From the NCBI RefSeq assembly GCF_012276985.1, contig NZ_JAAXMM010000009.1, forward strand, positions 209,988 to 273,987: a stretch of 64,000 nucleotides of DNA, given 5' to 3'. The position numbers and the translations under genes are program-made. This DNA is from Agrobacterium sp. a22-2. Its GTDB lineage: Bacteria > Pseudomonadota > Alphaproteobacteria > Rhizobiales > Rhizobiaceae. Shown here in pieces: positions 36,206 through 44,709 of this stretch. The notes beneath the pieces were generated by a model that did no database searches, was not told the DNA's origin, and was given only the letters and a program-made list of their open reading frames with translations. How positions within the stretch are numbered: the stretch's first letter is position 1; every line of letters begins with the position of its first letter.

Positions 36206-38140
36206 CTAGCCCACCTTCATGCCGCTCTCGGCCTTGCCCGAATAACCGCGCGGCGTGTAGACCCATGTCTTGCCGTCGCCGGTGGTCACCGTGCGGCTTT
36301 CAGACGAGCCGACCACCACCACGGTCAGCATGTCGACATCGTCGACATCAAGGCTTCCGAGCGGCACGGTGCGGACGTGTTCGCCGGGCCGTCCGAGATT
36401 GGTGGCCAGAATGACCGGGGTGTCGGCCGGGCGGTATTCCAGCAGCTTGTCGCGGGCAAAGGCCAGTTGCGTGCGGCGTTTCATCGAGACGGGATTGTAG
36501 AAGGCGATGACAAAGTCGCCCTCGCCGGCCGCCCTGACGCGCTTCTGGATATGCTCCCAGGGGGTCAGCAGATCCGACAGCGAGATGGTGCAGAAGTCGT
36601 GGCCGAGCGGCGCGCCGATCCGCGCGGCGGCGGCCTGCAAGGCGGAAATGCCGGGCGAGACCTGCACCTCGATGCGCGACGCGGCATCCGAAATGCCGCC
36701 CTTGTCGAACAGTTCGAAGACCAGCGTCGCCATGGCATAGATACCGGCATCACCGGAACAGACCAGCGACACGGTCCTGCCCTGCCCGGCCAGTTCCATG
36801 GCATGCACGACGCGCGCTTCTTCCTTGCCGAGGTCGAAGTCGTGGCGGACCTTGCCTTCGACCAGGGGGCCCAACAGATCCAGGTAGAGCGAATAGCCGA
36901 CCAGGTCGGTGGAGGCGGAGACCATGGCGGAGACCTCCGGCGAGCGCCATTGATTTGCCCCCGGCCCGATGCCGACCACGAACAGCGTGCCGCGCGCCCG
37001 GCCCGCCGTCTGCGGGTCGATGACCTGGGCTGACCGGGCAATCGCCGCGGTGACGCCCTTCGACTTGATTTTTTCCGACACCAGTTCGCTGTCCGAACCG
37101 GCTGCGGCCAGCGCCGCCCCTTCGGCAACGCCATGGCAGCCAACCTCGGCAAACACGACGTCCGAAGGATTCTTCAGCCTTGGCGCTTCTTCTTCCAGCC
37201 TAACCGCTGAGAAGAACCGGGCCGGCACGCCGAAATGATCGGCTACCGCATGAATGGCCGTCTCGTCGGCCTTGAGGTCGATCGAGGCGACGGCGGAAAG
37301 GCTTTGCGGCGCCAAGCCGCTCTCTGTCAGGGCCTGTTCGGCGAGCGCTATCGCTTCCTGGCTTGAGGCATGGCGCTCGCAACCCATGCCGAGAACGAGT
37401 GTCTTCGGGTGATAGACCAGCTCCAGCTCGCCTGCGGTCTTCTGTTGGTCGGTGACGATGAGCGTCACGCGGGCCTCATGTTGGAATGGCAGCCTTGATT
37501 GGGTGAGCCAGGCGGCGACACTCCCTCTCCCCGCCTGCGGGGAGAGGGTTGGGGTGAGGGGCAGATCTCGCTCGTCGTGCAACGGCCCCTCATCCGCCCT
37601 TCGGGCACCTTCTCCCCGCAGGCGGGGAGAAGGAACGTCGAGCGTCACGCCGGCCCCCGCCACCAGTTCGGCCATGACGGCCCTGGCAGCGTCCGGATTG
37701 GCCAGCACATAGCCCTCCGGCGGCTGGTCGAGGGCCACGCCGAATTTCAGGTCGCCGGCGGTGGTGATCGCGGCATGGGCATCGATCGCTGCGGCGATGG
37801 CGCGCGCCAGATCGTTGGCCCCGTGATGGCCGCCGAGCAGCGGCACGACGGAGGATCCGTCTTCGGCGACAGAGATTACCGGCGGTTCGGACTGCTTGTC
37901 GGCCAGAACAGGCGCCAGAAGGCGGATGACGGCGCCCGAGGCCATGACAGCGACAATCGGGCGGCCGGCGGCAAACAGCGCCTGCAGATGCGCCTTCACA
38001 TCGTCGAACAGCACATCGGCGTCCGCCAGCCGCGCCTTCGCGCCGTGGATCTCCCCGCCGATCGCCGCAGCGATCCGGGCGCCGATGGCCGCAGCCGATG
38101 GCGAGAGAAGAAGGACGGCCGGTTTCACAATCACAGTCAT
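36206..38140 (-). CDS. cobJ: CbiG-CobJ fusion: lactone-opening domain plus precorrin-3B C17-methyltransferase
   Basis: Fusion of 644 residues. Residues 1-165 are a CbiG N-terminal domain (MASGAVIRLLAPVLADK, GGHHGANDLA). Residues 169-208 are translated palindromic repeat. About 215-375 are a CbiG C-terminal/CobE domain (VLGMGCERHASSQEA, EVGCHGVAEGAALAAA). From about 390 is CobJ/CbiH, the ring-contraction C17-methyltransferase (VVGIGPGANQWRSPEV, CSGDAGIYAMA, AFYNPVS). CbiG opens the lactone in the anaerobic route; a CbiG-CobJ arrangement is known from related Rhizobiales. It overlaps cobI by four bases. The repeat keeps the frame open and may sit in an interdomain loop. Confidence 0.92.
   Translation of the reverse strand: MTVIVKPAVLLLSPSAAAIGARIAAAIGGEIHGAKARLADADVLFDDVKAHLQALFAAGRPIVAVMASGAVIRLLAPVLADKQSEPPVISVAEDGSSVVPLLGGHHGANDLARAIAAAIDAHAAITTAGDLKFGVALDQPPEGYVLANPDAARAVMAELVAGAGVTLDVPSPRLRGEGARRADEGPLHDERDLPLTPTLSPQAGRGSVAAWLTQSRLPFQHEARVTLIVTDQQKTAGELELVYHPKTLVLGMGCERHASSQEAIALAEQALTESGLAPQSLSAVASIDLKADETAIHAVADHFGVPARFFSAVRLEEEAPRLKNPSDVVFAEVGCHGVAEGAALAAAGSDSELVSEKIKSKGVTAAIARSAQVIDPQTAGRARGTLFVVGIGPGANQWRSPEVSAMVSASTDLVGYSLYLDLLGPLVEGKVRHDFDLGKEEARVVHAMELAGQGRTVSLVCSGDAGIYAMATLVFELFDKGGISDAASRIEVQVSPGISALQAAAARIGAPLGHDFCTISLSDLLTPWEHIQKRVRAAGEGDFVIAFYNPVSMKRRTQLAFARDKLLEYRPADTPVILATNLGRPGEHVRTVPLGSLDVDDVDMLTVVVVGSSESRTVTTGDGKTWVYTPRGYSGKAESGMKVG
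37521..37633. repeat. Palindromic repeat inserted in frame inside cobJ
   Basis: Two hairpins, CTCTCCCCGC/GCGGGGAGAG at the left and CCTTCTCCCCGC/GCGGGGAGAAGG at the right, with CCCCTCATCCGCCCTTCGGG between them. The element is related to those at 36054 and 40749. It encodes residues about 169-208 of the fusion, between the CbiG N- and C-terminal domains, without a stop or frameshift. Confidence 0.88.
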
Positions 38141-38880
38141 GAGGCACTTCCATTGCGGGCATTATGGGCCGAGCCGGATGCCCAGCCCTCGCTGCCCTTG
38201 TAGATCAGGATCATCGAAAAATAGGGCGCGCTTGCCTCCGGCACATCGGCCAGCGGCATGATGCGCTGTTCGGGCAGGCTGACGCGCTCGACATAACCTG
38301 CGGCACTTGTCAGCCCCATGGTCTCGATCAGCGCGCGGATCCGGGCGAAATGCCGGCCGACCTTGATGATCGCGACCGCGCCGGCCGCCTCGATTCGAGC
38401 GCTGATGTCAGCGTCGTCCAGCGGTCCCGGCACGACGCTCAGCACATCGTTGCGGGCGGCCAGCGGCTGGCCGAGGGCGGCGGCGGCGGCCATCATCGAC
38501 GAGACACCGGGCACGATCTCGGTTTGGTAGTGCCCGTCCAGCCGCTCGAACAGATACATGAACGAGCCATAGAAGAAGGGATCGCCCTCGCAGAGAACCG
38601 CGACATCCGAGCCGGCATCGAGATGGCGCGACAGGGTCAGTGCCGCCGCGTCATAGATATCCTGGGCCGGAAAGCGCTCGACTCGCATCGGCACGACGAT
38701 CGGCACTTCCACCTGATCGCCGGACAGATAGCTGCTGGCAATCTGCCGGGCGAAGCTGGGACCCGTATCCGGGGCCGGATAGGCAATCACCGGCACCTGC
38801 GTCAGGATACGATGGGCCTTCAGGGTCAGCAGCTCCGGATCGCCGGGGCCAAGGCCGAGGCCATAAAGTTTGCCGGTCAT
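38137..38880 (-). CDS. cobI: Precorrin-2 C20-methyltransferase CobI
   Basis: SAM-dependent enzyme of 247 residues that methylates C20 of precorrin-2. Motifs LGLGPGDPELLTLKAHRIL, CEGDPFFYGSFMYLFERL and EIVPGVSSMMAAAA are typical of CobI/CbiL. The gene overlaps cobJ by four bases and lies one base from cobL, so the set is one operon. Confidence 0.94.
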   Translation of the reverse strand: MTGKLYGLGLGPGDPELLTLKAHRILTQVPVIAYPAPDTGPSFARQIASSYLSGDQVEVPIVVPMRVERFPAQDIYDAAALTLSRHLDAGSDVAVLCEGDPFFYGSFMYLFERLDGHYQTEIVPGVSSMMAAAAALGQPLAARNDVLSVVPGPLDDADISARIEAAGAVAIIKVGRHFARIRALIETMGLTSAAGYVERVSLPEQRIMPLADVPEASAPYFSMILIYKGSEGWASGSAHNARNGSAS

Positions 38881-38881
38881 G

Positions 38882-40108
38882 TCAATCCGCCCCCTTCGTC
38901 ACCGACCACGTGGTCACCGGCATCAGCGACTTCCAGCCGCAATAGCGCCCGACCGGCGCGGCACGGGCCACCGATATGCGGGTCAGGTCGCCGCCAAAGA
39001 GGCCGCGCAATTCGGCCAGCCGCGCCTCGCCCTCGATGGTCACCGCATTGGCCACCAGCCAGCCGCCGCTGCGCAGCGCCGCCCAGCAGGTCTCGAACAG
39101 GCCCTCGTGGGTGATGCCGCCGCCAATGAAGATCACATCGGGCACATCAAGGTCCGCAAGCGCTGCCGGCGCCTCGCCCTCGACCACCTTCAGGTCCGGC
39201 GTTCCGAGCGTGTCGGCGTTGAAGCGGATCATCGCCACCCGCTCCGGCTTCGGCTCGATGGCGACAGCCTTTGTTCCCATGCCGCAGCGCAGCCATTCGA
39301 TGGCAATCGAGCCGCAGCCGGCGCCGACATCCCAGAGCAGTGCATTGGGAAACGGCGTGAGCAAAGCGAGCGTCGCAGCGCGCACTTCGCGCTTGGTCAA
39401 TTGCCCGTCATGGCGAAAGGCATCGTCCGGCAGGCCGGGCACCGGCGACAGCAGCGCACCATCATAGGCGCAGTCGATCGCGAGCGTGTTGAACTCGGCA
39501 ATCTCGGGCCGATGATCGACCATGCCCTGGGCGGTCATGATCACGGTGCGCTCTTCCTCACCGCCCATATGCTCCAGCACATGCAGAATGGAGGCGCCGA
39601 AGCCGCGCTCGACCAGCAGGTCGGCCGCCTGGTGCACGGTTTCCGCACCTGACGTCAGCGCCAGGATGCGCGCTCCCGGCAGAATGTGACGGTTAAGGCT
39701 GGCCAGCGGGCGGCCATGCAGAGAAATCTGCGCCACGGATTGCAGGGGCCAGCCGAGCCGGGCGGCGGCCAGCGAAAAGGCCGAAGGCGACGGAACGATA
39801 TACATTTCCTCCAGCGCCACATAACGCCTGAGCGTCGCGCCGATGCCGAAATGCATGGGATCGCCGGTAGCCAATACCGTGACCGGCGTGCCGCGCAGCT
39901 TCAGCACCTCGTTCAGGGTCTCCCGAAAACCGCCACCCCAGTTCAGGATGCGCTTCAGTTCCGGCAGGGCACCGCCTTCCAGCACATGATCGAGCCGCTC
40001 GCCGATCACCACGGTCTCGGTCTGCCAGAGCAACGCCTGGGCCTCCGGCGTCAGGCTCGACAGGCCGTTGTCGCCAATGCCGATGATGGTCAGCCAGCGG
40101 TCAGTCAT
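38882..40108 (-). CDS. cobL: Precorrin-6Y C5,15-methyltransferase (decarboxylating) CobL
   Basis: Bifunctional enzyme of 408 residues. The N-terminal half is a CbiE-like methyltransferase (IIGIGDNGLSSLTPEA, LATGDPMHFGIG). The C-terminal half is a CbiT-like methyltransferase/decarboxylase with the SAM motif LLWDVGAGCGSIAIEW near residue 250. I start at the ATG at 40108, which overlaps the cobH stop by eight bases. Confidence 0.95.
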   Translation of the reverse strand: MTDRWLTIIGIGDNGLSSLTPEAQALLWQTETVVIGERLDHVLEGGALPELKRILNWGGGFRETLNEVLKLRGTPVTVLATGDPMHFGIGATLRRYVALEEMYIVPSPSAFSLAAARLGWPLQSVAQISLHGRPLASLNRHILPGARILALTSGAETVHQAADLLVERGFGASILHVLEHMGGEEERTVIMTAQGMVDHRPEIAEFNTLAIDCAYDGALLSPVPGLPDDAFRHDGQLTKREVRAATLALLTPFPNALLWDVGAGCGSIAIEWLRCGMGTKAVAIEPKPERVAMIRFNADTLGTPDLKVVEGEAPAALADLDVPDVIFIGGGITHEGLFETCWAALRSGGWLVANAVTIEGEARLAELRGLFGGDLTRISVARAAPVGRYCGWKSLMPVTTWSVTKGAD

Positions 40109-40742
40109 TGGCGCCGAGCCCCCCGGCCAGCGCGTTGACGGCCGCCGATGCCATGGCCGAGCCGCCGCGCCGGCCGCGCACCGCGATAAACGGAATGCCG
40201 AGATCATTGGCGATCAGCGCGTCCTTGGATTCGGCAGCGCCGACGAAGCCGACCGGCAGGCCGAGGATCAGCGCCGGGCGCGGCGCGCCAGCGGTTATGC
40301 GCTCCAGCAGCCTGAACAGCGCGGTCGGAGCATTGCCGATGGCCACCACCGCGCCGGCCAGATGGTCGTCCCAGAGATCGACCTGGGCGGCCGAGCGCGT
40401 ATTGCCGCTATCGACAGCGATCGGGCGCACCCGCTCGTCGTTCAGCAGGCACAGCACCTCGTTGCCGGCCGGCAGCAGCCGGCGGATGATACCGTGGCGG
40501 ACCATTTCGACATCGCAGAGCACCGGCGCGCCATGGGCCAGAGCCTGCGCGCCAGCCTCGAAGGCGCCTTCTGAGAAGGCGACATCGCCGGCCAGATCGA
40601 TCATGCCGCAGGCGTGAATCAGCCGGATCGCCAGCATTTCCATGCCGCCCGAAAACCGCGCCAGATCCGCCTCGCGCCGGATGGTCTCGAAGGACTGCCG
40701 ATAGATTTCGGCGGGATCGCGGATGTAGTCGAGCATCGTCAT
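40101..40742 (-). CDS. cobH: Precorrin-8X methylmutase CobH
   Basis: Enzyme of 213 residues that moves the methyl group from C11 to C12 to give hydrogenobyrinic acid. The motifs RLIHACGMIDLAGDVAFS (with the catalytic histidine), CDVEMVRHGI and GLPVGFVGAAESKDAL are characteristic. It overlaps cobL downstream; a palindromic repeat lies directly upstream. Confidence 0.95.
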   Translation of the reverse strand: MTMLDYIRDPAEIYRQSFETIRREADLARFSGGMEMLAIRLIHACGMIDLAGDVAFSEGAFEAGAQALAHGAPVLCDVEMVRHGIIRRLLPAGNEVLCLLNDERVRPIAVDSGNTRSAAQVDLWDDHLAGAVVAIGNAPTALFRLLERITAGAPRPALILGLPVGFVGAAESKDALIANDLGIPFIAVRGRRGGSAMASAAVNALAGGLGAND

Positions 40743-40748
40743 GGATCG

Positions 40749-40873
40749 CCCCTCATCCCCCTGCCGGGACCTTCTCCCCGCAAGCGGGGAGAAGGGACTT
40801 GTGGCACAGTCGGCGCTCCATCCTCCTTCTCCCCGTCAGAACGGGGAGAAGGTCCCGGCAGGGGGATGAGGGG
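40749..40873. repeat. Long palindromic repeat between cbiX and cobH
   Basis: Perfect 32-base inverted arms at 40749-40780 and 40842-40873. The sequence is nearly the same as the element at 36054-36176, with an extra internal hairpin CTTCTCCCCG/CGGGGAGAAG next to the left arm. It begins six bases upstream of the cobH start codon, so it may affect cobH translation. Confidence 0.92.
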
Positions 40874-40907
40874 CGGACTTCAGGCTCCGATTGCGCGAAC
40901 ATACCCA

Positions 40908-42194
40908 TTACTTTTTCTTCTGCATCGATTTTGGCCCCAGCGGATGGTCAGCATGGGGATACGGGGCGTGGTGATGACCATGATCGTGCCCATGGTCATG
41001 GCTATGTCCATGATGGTCGTGTGCATGATCATGCCCGCAGCCGCAGTTGGGGCCATGCTCGTGGGCCGGCGCCTTGCCGCTGGAGGGTGCGTTCATCACC
41101 GCTTCCAGCCCGGCATCGGGGCTGGCATTCATCAGATGGGCATATTTGCCGCCCAGCGTCGTCGAGGGCGTATAGTCGAAGGCCGGCTCCAGCGGGTTGG
41201 GTTCGGCATGGGAATGCAGCGGCGTCCACGGCAGGCCGTGTTCGCGGCAGAACTCCTCCTCGCGGCAGGCCGCATCGCAATCGCCCTGGCACGGACAGTC
41301 CTCCAACCCGCCGCCGATGCCTTCGACATGGTGGTGGTGGCTTTCCTGGGGCTGGCCGACATCGGCCTCGAAACCCAGCACCTGCTCGCGATATTTGCAC
41401 ATCTGGCAGTTCATCAGCGCCGCGCCTTCGAGCACCTCTCCGACGCGATCCTGGAAGGCGTCGAGCACCAGCGGGTGATCGTTGAGATAGCTCGCCTTGA
41501 CGAACTGGATCTCCGGATGGCGGGCGGCGACTTCGTCGGTATAGCTGTAGATGCGCTTGACCAGCACGCCGGTGAACAGGAAATACGGAAAGACGATGAT
41601 GCGCTTGTAGCCGAGCTTGGCGGCATGGGTCAGGCCCGGCTCGACCAGCGGAAAGGTGACGCCGGAATAGCAGGTCTCGCCCCAGCCAAAGCCCATGCCT
41701 TCCCACAGCATGCGCATGACCTTGGTCGCATTGGAATTGGCGTCCGGATCCGACGAGCCGCGGCCGACCACCATCAGCAGCGTCTCGTGTTTGTCGACGG
41801 GCCCAAGTTCCGCATTGGCGGCATCGACCGCCTCCTGGATGCGGTCGCCGGCGGCGCGAATCATCTTGAGATCAATGCCGAGTTCGCGGCCATAGTTGAT
41901 GACCATGCCGGGGTTCTGGGCCTGGTAGGTATTGAGCACCGACGGGATGTCATTCTTGGCGTGGCCGGCGGCAAACAGCATGCCGGGAATGGCCAGCACC
42001 CGCGTCACGCCCTGGCCGCGTAGGCTGTCGAGGCCCGCCGAGATCACCGGATTGCAGAATTCGAGGTAGCCGTATTCGACCGGCATATCGGGATTGCGGG
42101 CTCGCAGAGCTTCCGCGATCACCGCGAATTCACGGGCCGCATTCTGGTTGCGGCTGCCGTGACCGCAGACCATGATACCGAGTTTTTCAGCCAT
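40908..42194 (-). CDS. cbiX: CbiX-type cobalt chelatase with Fe-S and histidine-rich tail
   Basis: Protein of 428 residues. Two CbiX ferrochelatase-like repeats occupy about 5-130 (CGHGSRNQ, His12; GMLFAAGHAKND, His78) and 135-255. Then comes MNCQMC (261-266), which matches the MXCXXC Fe-S motif of long CbiX proteins, a cysteine cluster at 300-316, and a tail with over 15 histidines at 378-417. CbiX inserts cobalt into sirohydrochlorin in the anaerobic route. The start at 42194 has GGGAGG about 14 bases upstream. It precedes cobH, where other rhizobia often have cobG. Metal insertion is inferred from family. Confidence 0.9.
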   Translation of the reverse strand: MAEKLGIMVCGHGSRNQNAAREFAVIAEALRARNPDMPVEYGYLEFCNPVISAGLDSLRGQGVTRVLAIPGMLFAAGHAKNDIPSVLNTYQAQNPGMVINYGRELGIDLKMIRAAGDRIQEAVDAANAELGPVDKHETLLMVVGRGSSDPDANSNATKVMRMLWEGMGFGWGETCYSGVTFPLVEPGLTHAAKLGYKRIIVFPYFLFTGVLVKRIYSYTDEVAARHPEIQFVKASYLNDHPLVLDAFQDRVGEVLEGAALMNCQMCKYREQVLGFEADVGQPQESHHHHVEGIGGGLEDCPCQGDCDAACREEEFCREHGLPWTPLHSHAEPNPLEPAFDYTPSTTLGGKYAHLMNASPDAGLEAVMNAPSSGKAPAHEHGPNCGCGHDHAHDHHGHSHDHGHDHGHHHAPYPHADHPLGPKSMQKKK

Positions 42195-42552
42195 TGTTCT
42201 GATAGGCCTCCCTGCTTCGTTCCAACACCATGTACGAAGCGCCAGAACGCAATCGGTTCTGTGGCCATTGGGACAGCTCCGGATCTGGCCCCCTGATTGG
42301 GTCGGCCGCACCGGACTATTTTCCAGCCTGTCAAACAGGCGCCGTCGCACATCGGCAAGAGGTTTATCCAGTCGGCGCCATCAGGTCAAACCTGTTTGCG
42401 CCATTCTGTGGGTCATCCGCGCGCGAACGGCAGCGGTCGACGGCAGAGCTTTCCCGAGACGGTTTTTCATGTCGTCATGGAACCTTCGCGCATCCACGGC
42501 ATTATAGGACGTCGTCCTGACCTCAAGGACCGTCCATCTGGAGAACCACACC
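42195..42552. other. Divergent intergenic region, cbiX and small membrane protein
   Basis: No gene is supported in these 358 bases. Weak inverted repeats exist (CAGAAC/GTTCTG near 42244-42262; CAAACAGG at 42332-42339 with CCTGTTTG at 42391-42398). I looked for a cobalamin riboswitch on the cbiX strand and found neither the B12 box nor the closing AGCCAGGAGACCTGCC motif, so cbiX regulation is not evident. Confidence 0.4.
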
Positions 42553-42723
42553 ATGTATCTGAGCCGCCCCACCCAGGCCATTTTTGTCATCGCGGTTCTG
42601 CTTGCCATTGCGGCATTGTTGATTTTCCTGAATATTCTGCCGTTTACGGCTGTTCCGTCGTTCTGGATCATGACGGCTGCCTTCGTTCTCCTGCTGCTGG
42701 GCAATCTCGTCAAAGGCATGTGA
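42553..42723 (+). CDS. Small two-helix membrane protein
   Basis: A 56-residue frame beginning MYLSRPTQAIF with GGAGAACCACACC before the ATG. Two hydrophobic segments (FVIAVLLAIAALLIFLNIL and FWIMTAAFVLLLLGNLV) fill nearly all of it. I know no function. The good ribosome site and clean membrane topology support it as a real gene. Confidence 0.65.
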   Translation: MYLSRPTQAIFVIAVLLAIAALLIFLNILPFTAVPSFWIMTAAFVLLLLGNLVKGM

Positions 42724-42873
42724 TTGCTGCCGGAGCCGGGCAAACTCCGGTCGGCGGAGCGATAGACGTCAAAGAGCGCGACGATCGGGCTTTTTGTGCC
42801 ATCCGGTTTGTGCCATAGGGAGCGTTCAGGCGAAGACATCCGCCTGTCGTTTTCCTCCCGGCGGACCTTTACC

Positions 42874-43659
42874 TTGCCCGACATCCTGTTTCATACGCTG
42901 CTCCTGCTGTTCATTGCCGCCTTCTTTGCCGGTTTCGTCGATTCGATTGCCGGCGGCGGCGGGTTGATCACCATCCCTGCCATGCTGATTGCCGGCATTC
43001 CGCCGCTGGAGACGCTCGGCACCAACAAGCTGCAATCGCAATTCGGCGCAGCATCGGCGACCATTGCCTATGCGCGGCGCGGCCATGTCGATCTGAAGGC
43101 ACAATTGCCGATGGCCGCCATGGCGACGCTCGGCGGGGCGCTGGGTGCAGCCCTTGCCATCATCGTGCCCGGCGACGTGTTGCGCGCCATCATGCCCTTT
43201 CTGCTGGTCGCCATTGCGCTCTATTTCGCCCTGAAACCAAACCTCAGCGATCTCGACAGCCATCGCCGTATTTCGGCCCTGCTGTTCGGCCTGACCTTCG
43301 TGCCGCTGATCGGTTTTTACGATGGCATTTTCGGTCCCGGAACGGGATCATTCTTCATGCTGGCCTTCGTGTCGCTGGCAGGCTTTGGCATGCTGAAGGC
43401 GACGGCCCATACGAAACTTCTCAATCTCGGATCGAATGCCGGCGCGTTTCTGGTCTTCCTGTTCAGCGGCGCGGTTCTCTGGAAGATCGGCCTCTTGATG
43501 GGCCTCGGCCAGTTTCTCGGCGCCCAGGTCGGATCGCGCTTCGCGATGAAAAGCGGCGCGAAGATCATCAAGCCGCTGCTGATCGTCTCCTGCCTCGCCA
43601 TGGCCATCCGGCTTCTGGCCGATCCCGCCAATCCGGTGCGGGTGTGGCTCGGCGTCTGA
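42874..43659 (+). CDS. TSUP (TauE/SafE) family membrane transporter
   Basis: Integral membrane protein of about 261 residues in the family that exports sulfite, sulfoacetate and related anions. The N-terminal FFAGFVDSIAGGGGLITIPAML motif and the second-half GFYDGIFGPGTGSFFMLAF motif are the two family repeats. No ATG lies at the expected place. I use a TTG at 42874 (LPDILFHTLL), which gives the usual length; a GTG at 42796 would add 26 residues with no hydrophobic character. The substrate is unknown. Confidence 0.85.
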   Translation: MPDILFHTLLLLFIAAFFAGFVDSIAGGGGLITIPAMLIAGIPPLETLGTNKLQSQFGAASATIAYARRGHVDLKAQLPMAAMATLGGALGAALAIIVPGDVLRAIMPFLLVAIALYFALKPNLSDLDSHRRISALLFGLTFVPLIGFYDGIFGPGTGSFFMLAFVSLAGFGMLKATAHTKLLNLGSNAGAFLVFLFSGAVLWKIGLLMGLGQFLGAQVGSRFAMKSGAKIIKPLLIVSCLAMAIRLLADPANPVRVWLGV

Positions 43660-43733
43660 AACGGGCAACTTTGCAAGCTCTGCTGCTTGATCTATATTCC
43701 GATTGTTCTGACGACTGACCTCGGAGACTGTCG

Positions 43734-43988
43734 ATGGCAAAGACGGCCCTCAATCTCGGCCCCCACTGGGAAGATTTCATCGAAGCGCAAGTGACCAGCG
43801 GACGTTACGCCTCCGCCGACGAGGTGGTGCGCGACGCGTTGCAGGGGTTGCAAGAGCGAGAGAACAAGCTCGACGTTCTGCGCCGCGAGATCGATATCGG
43901 CTGGCAGCAGGCGGAGCGCGGCGAATTTGCGGAAGATGGATTTCTCCAACGCCTTCTTGACGAAGATGTCGAACAAGAGGAGCGGTGA
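43734..43988 (+). CDS. parD: ParD-type antitoxin
   Basis: Ribbon-helix-helix antitoxin of 84 residues that binds ParE and represses its own operon. The DNA-binding part is at the N-terminus (NLGPHWEDFIEAQVTSGRYASADEV) and an acidic toxin-binding tail follows. It overlaps the toxin gene by 20 bases. Confidence 0.88.
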   Translation: MAKTALNLGPHWEDFIEAQVTSGRYASADEVVRDALQGLQERENKLDVLRREIDIGWQQAERGEFAEDGFLQRLLDEDVEQEER

Positions 43989-44280
43989 TCCGCCGTTTCA
44001 TCTCAGCCCAAAGGCGGCGGATGATCTAAGATCGATCAACCGCTACACCGGAAAGATATGGGGAAATAAACAGCGCAGGCTCTATATCGCAAAACTGAAA
44101 TGGCGCATCGAATGGCTCGCGGAGAACCCTCGCTTAGGGAGACCGCGCCCCGATATTCGCGAAGGCCTTGTCTGCTTTCCAGAAGGAGAACACGTCATTT
44201 TTTACAGGATTTCCGGTGATTTCATCGAAGTGCTCGCCATATTGCACAGCCGGATGCTACCAGACGACAAACTCCGCTGA
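43969..44280 (+). CDS. parE: ParE/RelE-superfamily toxin
   Basis: Toxin of 103 residues; ParE family members inhibit DNA gyrase. Characteristic features are the start FHLSPKAADDLRSINRYT, the basic RLGRPRPDIREGL segment and the C-terminal VIFYRISGDFIEVLAILH strand. I use the ATG at 43969 inside the antitoxin gene. It ends three bases before the convergent EamA gene. Confidence 0.87.
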   Translation, partial: SNKRSGDPPFHLSPKAADDLRSINRYTGKIWGNKQRRLYIAKLKWRIEWLAENPRLGRPRPDIREGLVCFPEGEHVIFYRISGDFIEVLAILHSRMLPDDKLR

Positions 44281-44283
44281 TCC

Positions 44284-44709
44284 CTAGAACACCGCGACGA
44301 CTACCGCACCGGCTCCGATCAGGGCGACACCGCCCCAGGCGGCGAGGCTGAGTTTCTCGCCGAGGAAGATCGCCGCAAAGATTGCCACGAGAACGATGGA
44401 GAGCTTGTCGATCGGCGCGACGCGGGCAGCATCGCCGAGCTTCAAGGCGCGGAAATAGGCGACCCACGACGCACCGGTCGCCAGTCCGGACAGGCAAAGG
44501 AAGATCCAGGTACGGCCGGTGATCGACGACAGCGGCTGCCACTGGCCTGTGGCGATGACGATGCCCGACAGGACGACGAAGATGATCACCGTGCGGAACA
44601 GGGTCGCCAGATCGGAATTGACGCCGGCCACGCCGACCTTGGCGAAGATCGCCGTCAGGGCGGCAAAGCCCGCCGACAGCAGCGCCCAGAAAATCCAGCT
44701 CTGGCTCAT
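44284..44709 (-). CDS. EamA-domain membrane protein (single-domain DMT type)
   Basis: Membrane protein of 141 residues with about five helices and a single EamA domain, where full-length drug/metabolite transporters have two. Single-domain members work as dimers. The start overlaps the cobO stop by one base (TGATG), so it is translated with the B12 operon. A role in corrinoid or metal traffic is possible but not shown. Confidence 0.82.
   Translation of the reverse strand: MSQSWIFWALLSAGFAALTAIFAKVGVAGVNSDLATLFRTVIIFVVLSGIVIATGQWQPLSSITGRTWIFLCLSGLATGASWVAYFRALKLGDAARVAPIDKLSIVLVAIFAAIFLGEKLSLAAWGGVALIGAGAVVVAVF

Noticed and set aside
40908..42350. A longer cbiX beginning near 42350
   Set aside because: The frame is open upstream, but the first 52 codons lack CbiX similarity. 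The ATG at 42194 starts the family sequence MAEKLGIMVCGHGSR directly.
42195..42552. A second cobalamin riboswitch in front of cbiX
   Set aside because: GCAGGGAGGCCTATC near the start recalls the closing motif, but the B12 box and the other core elements are absent.
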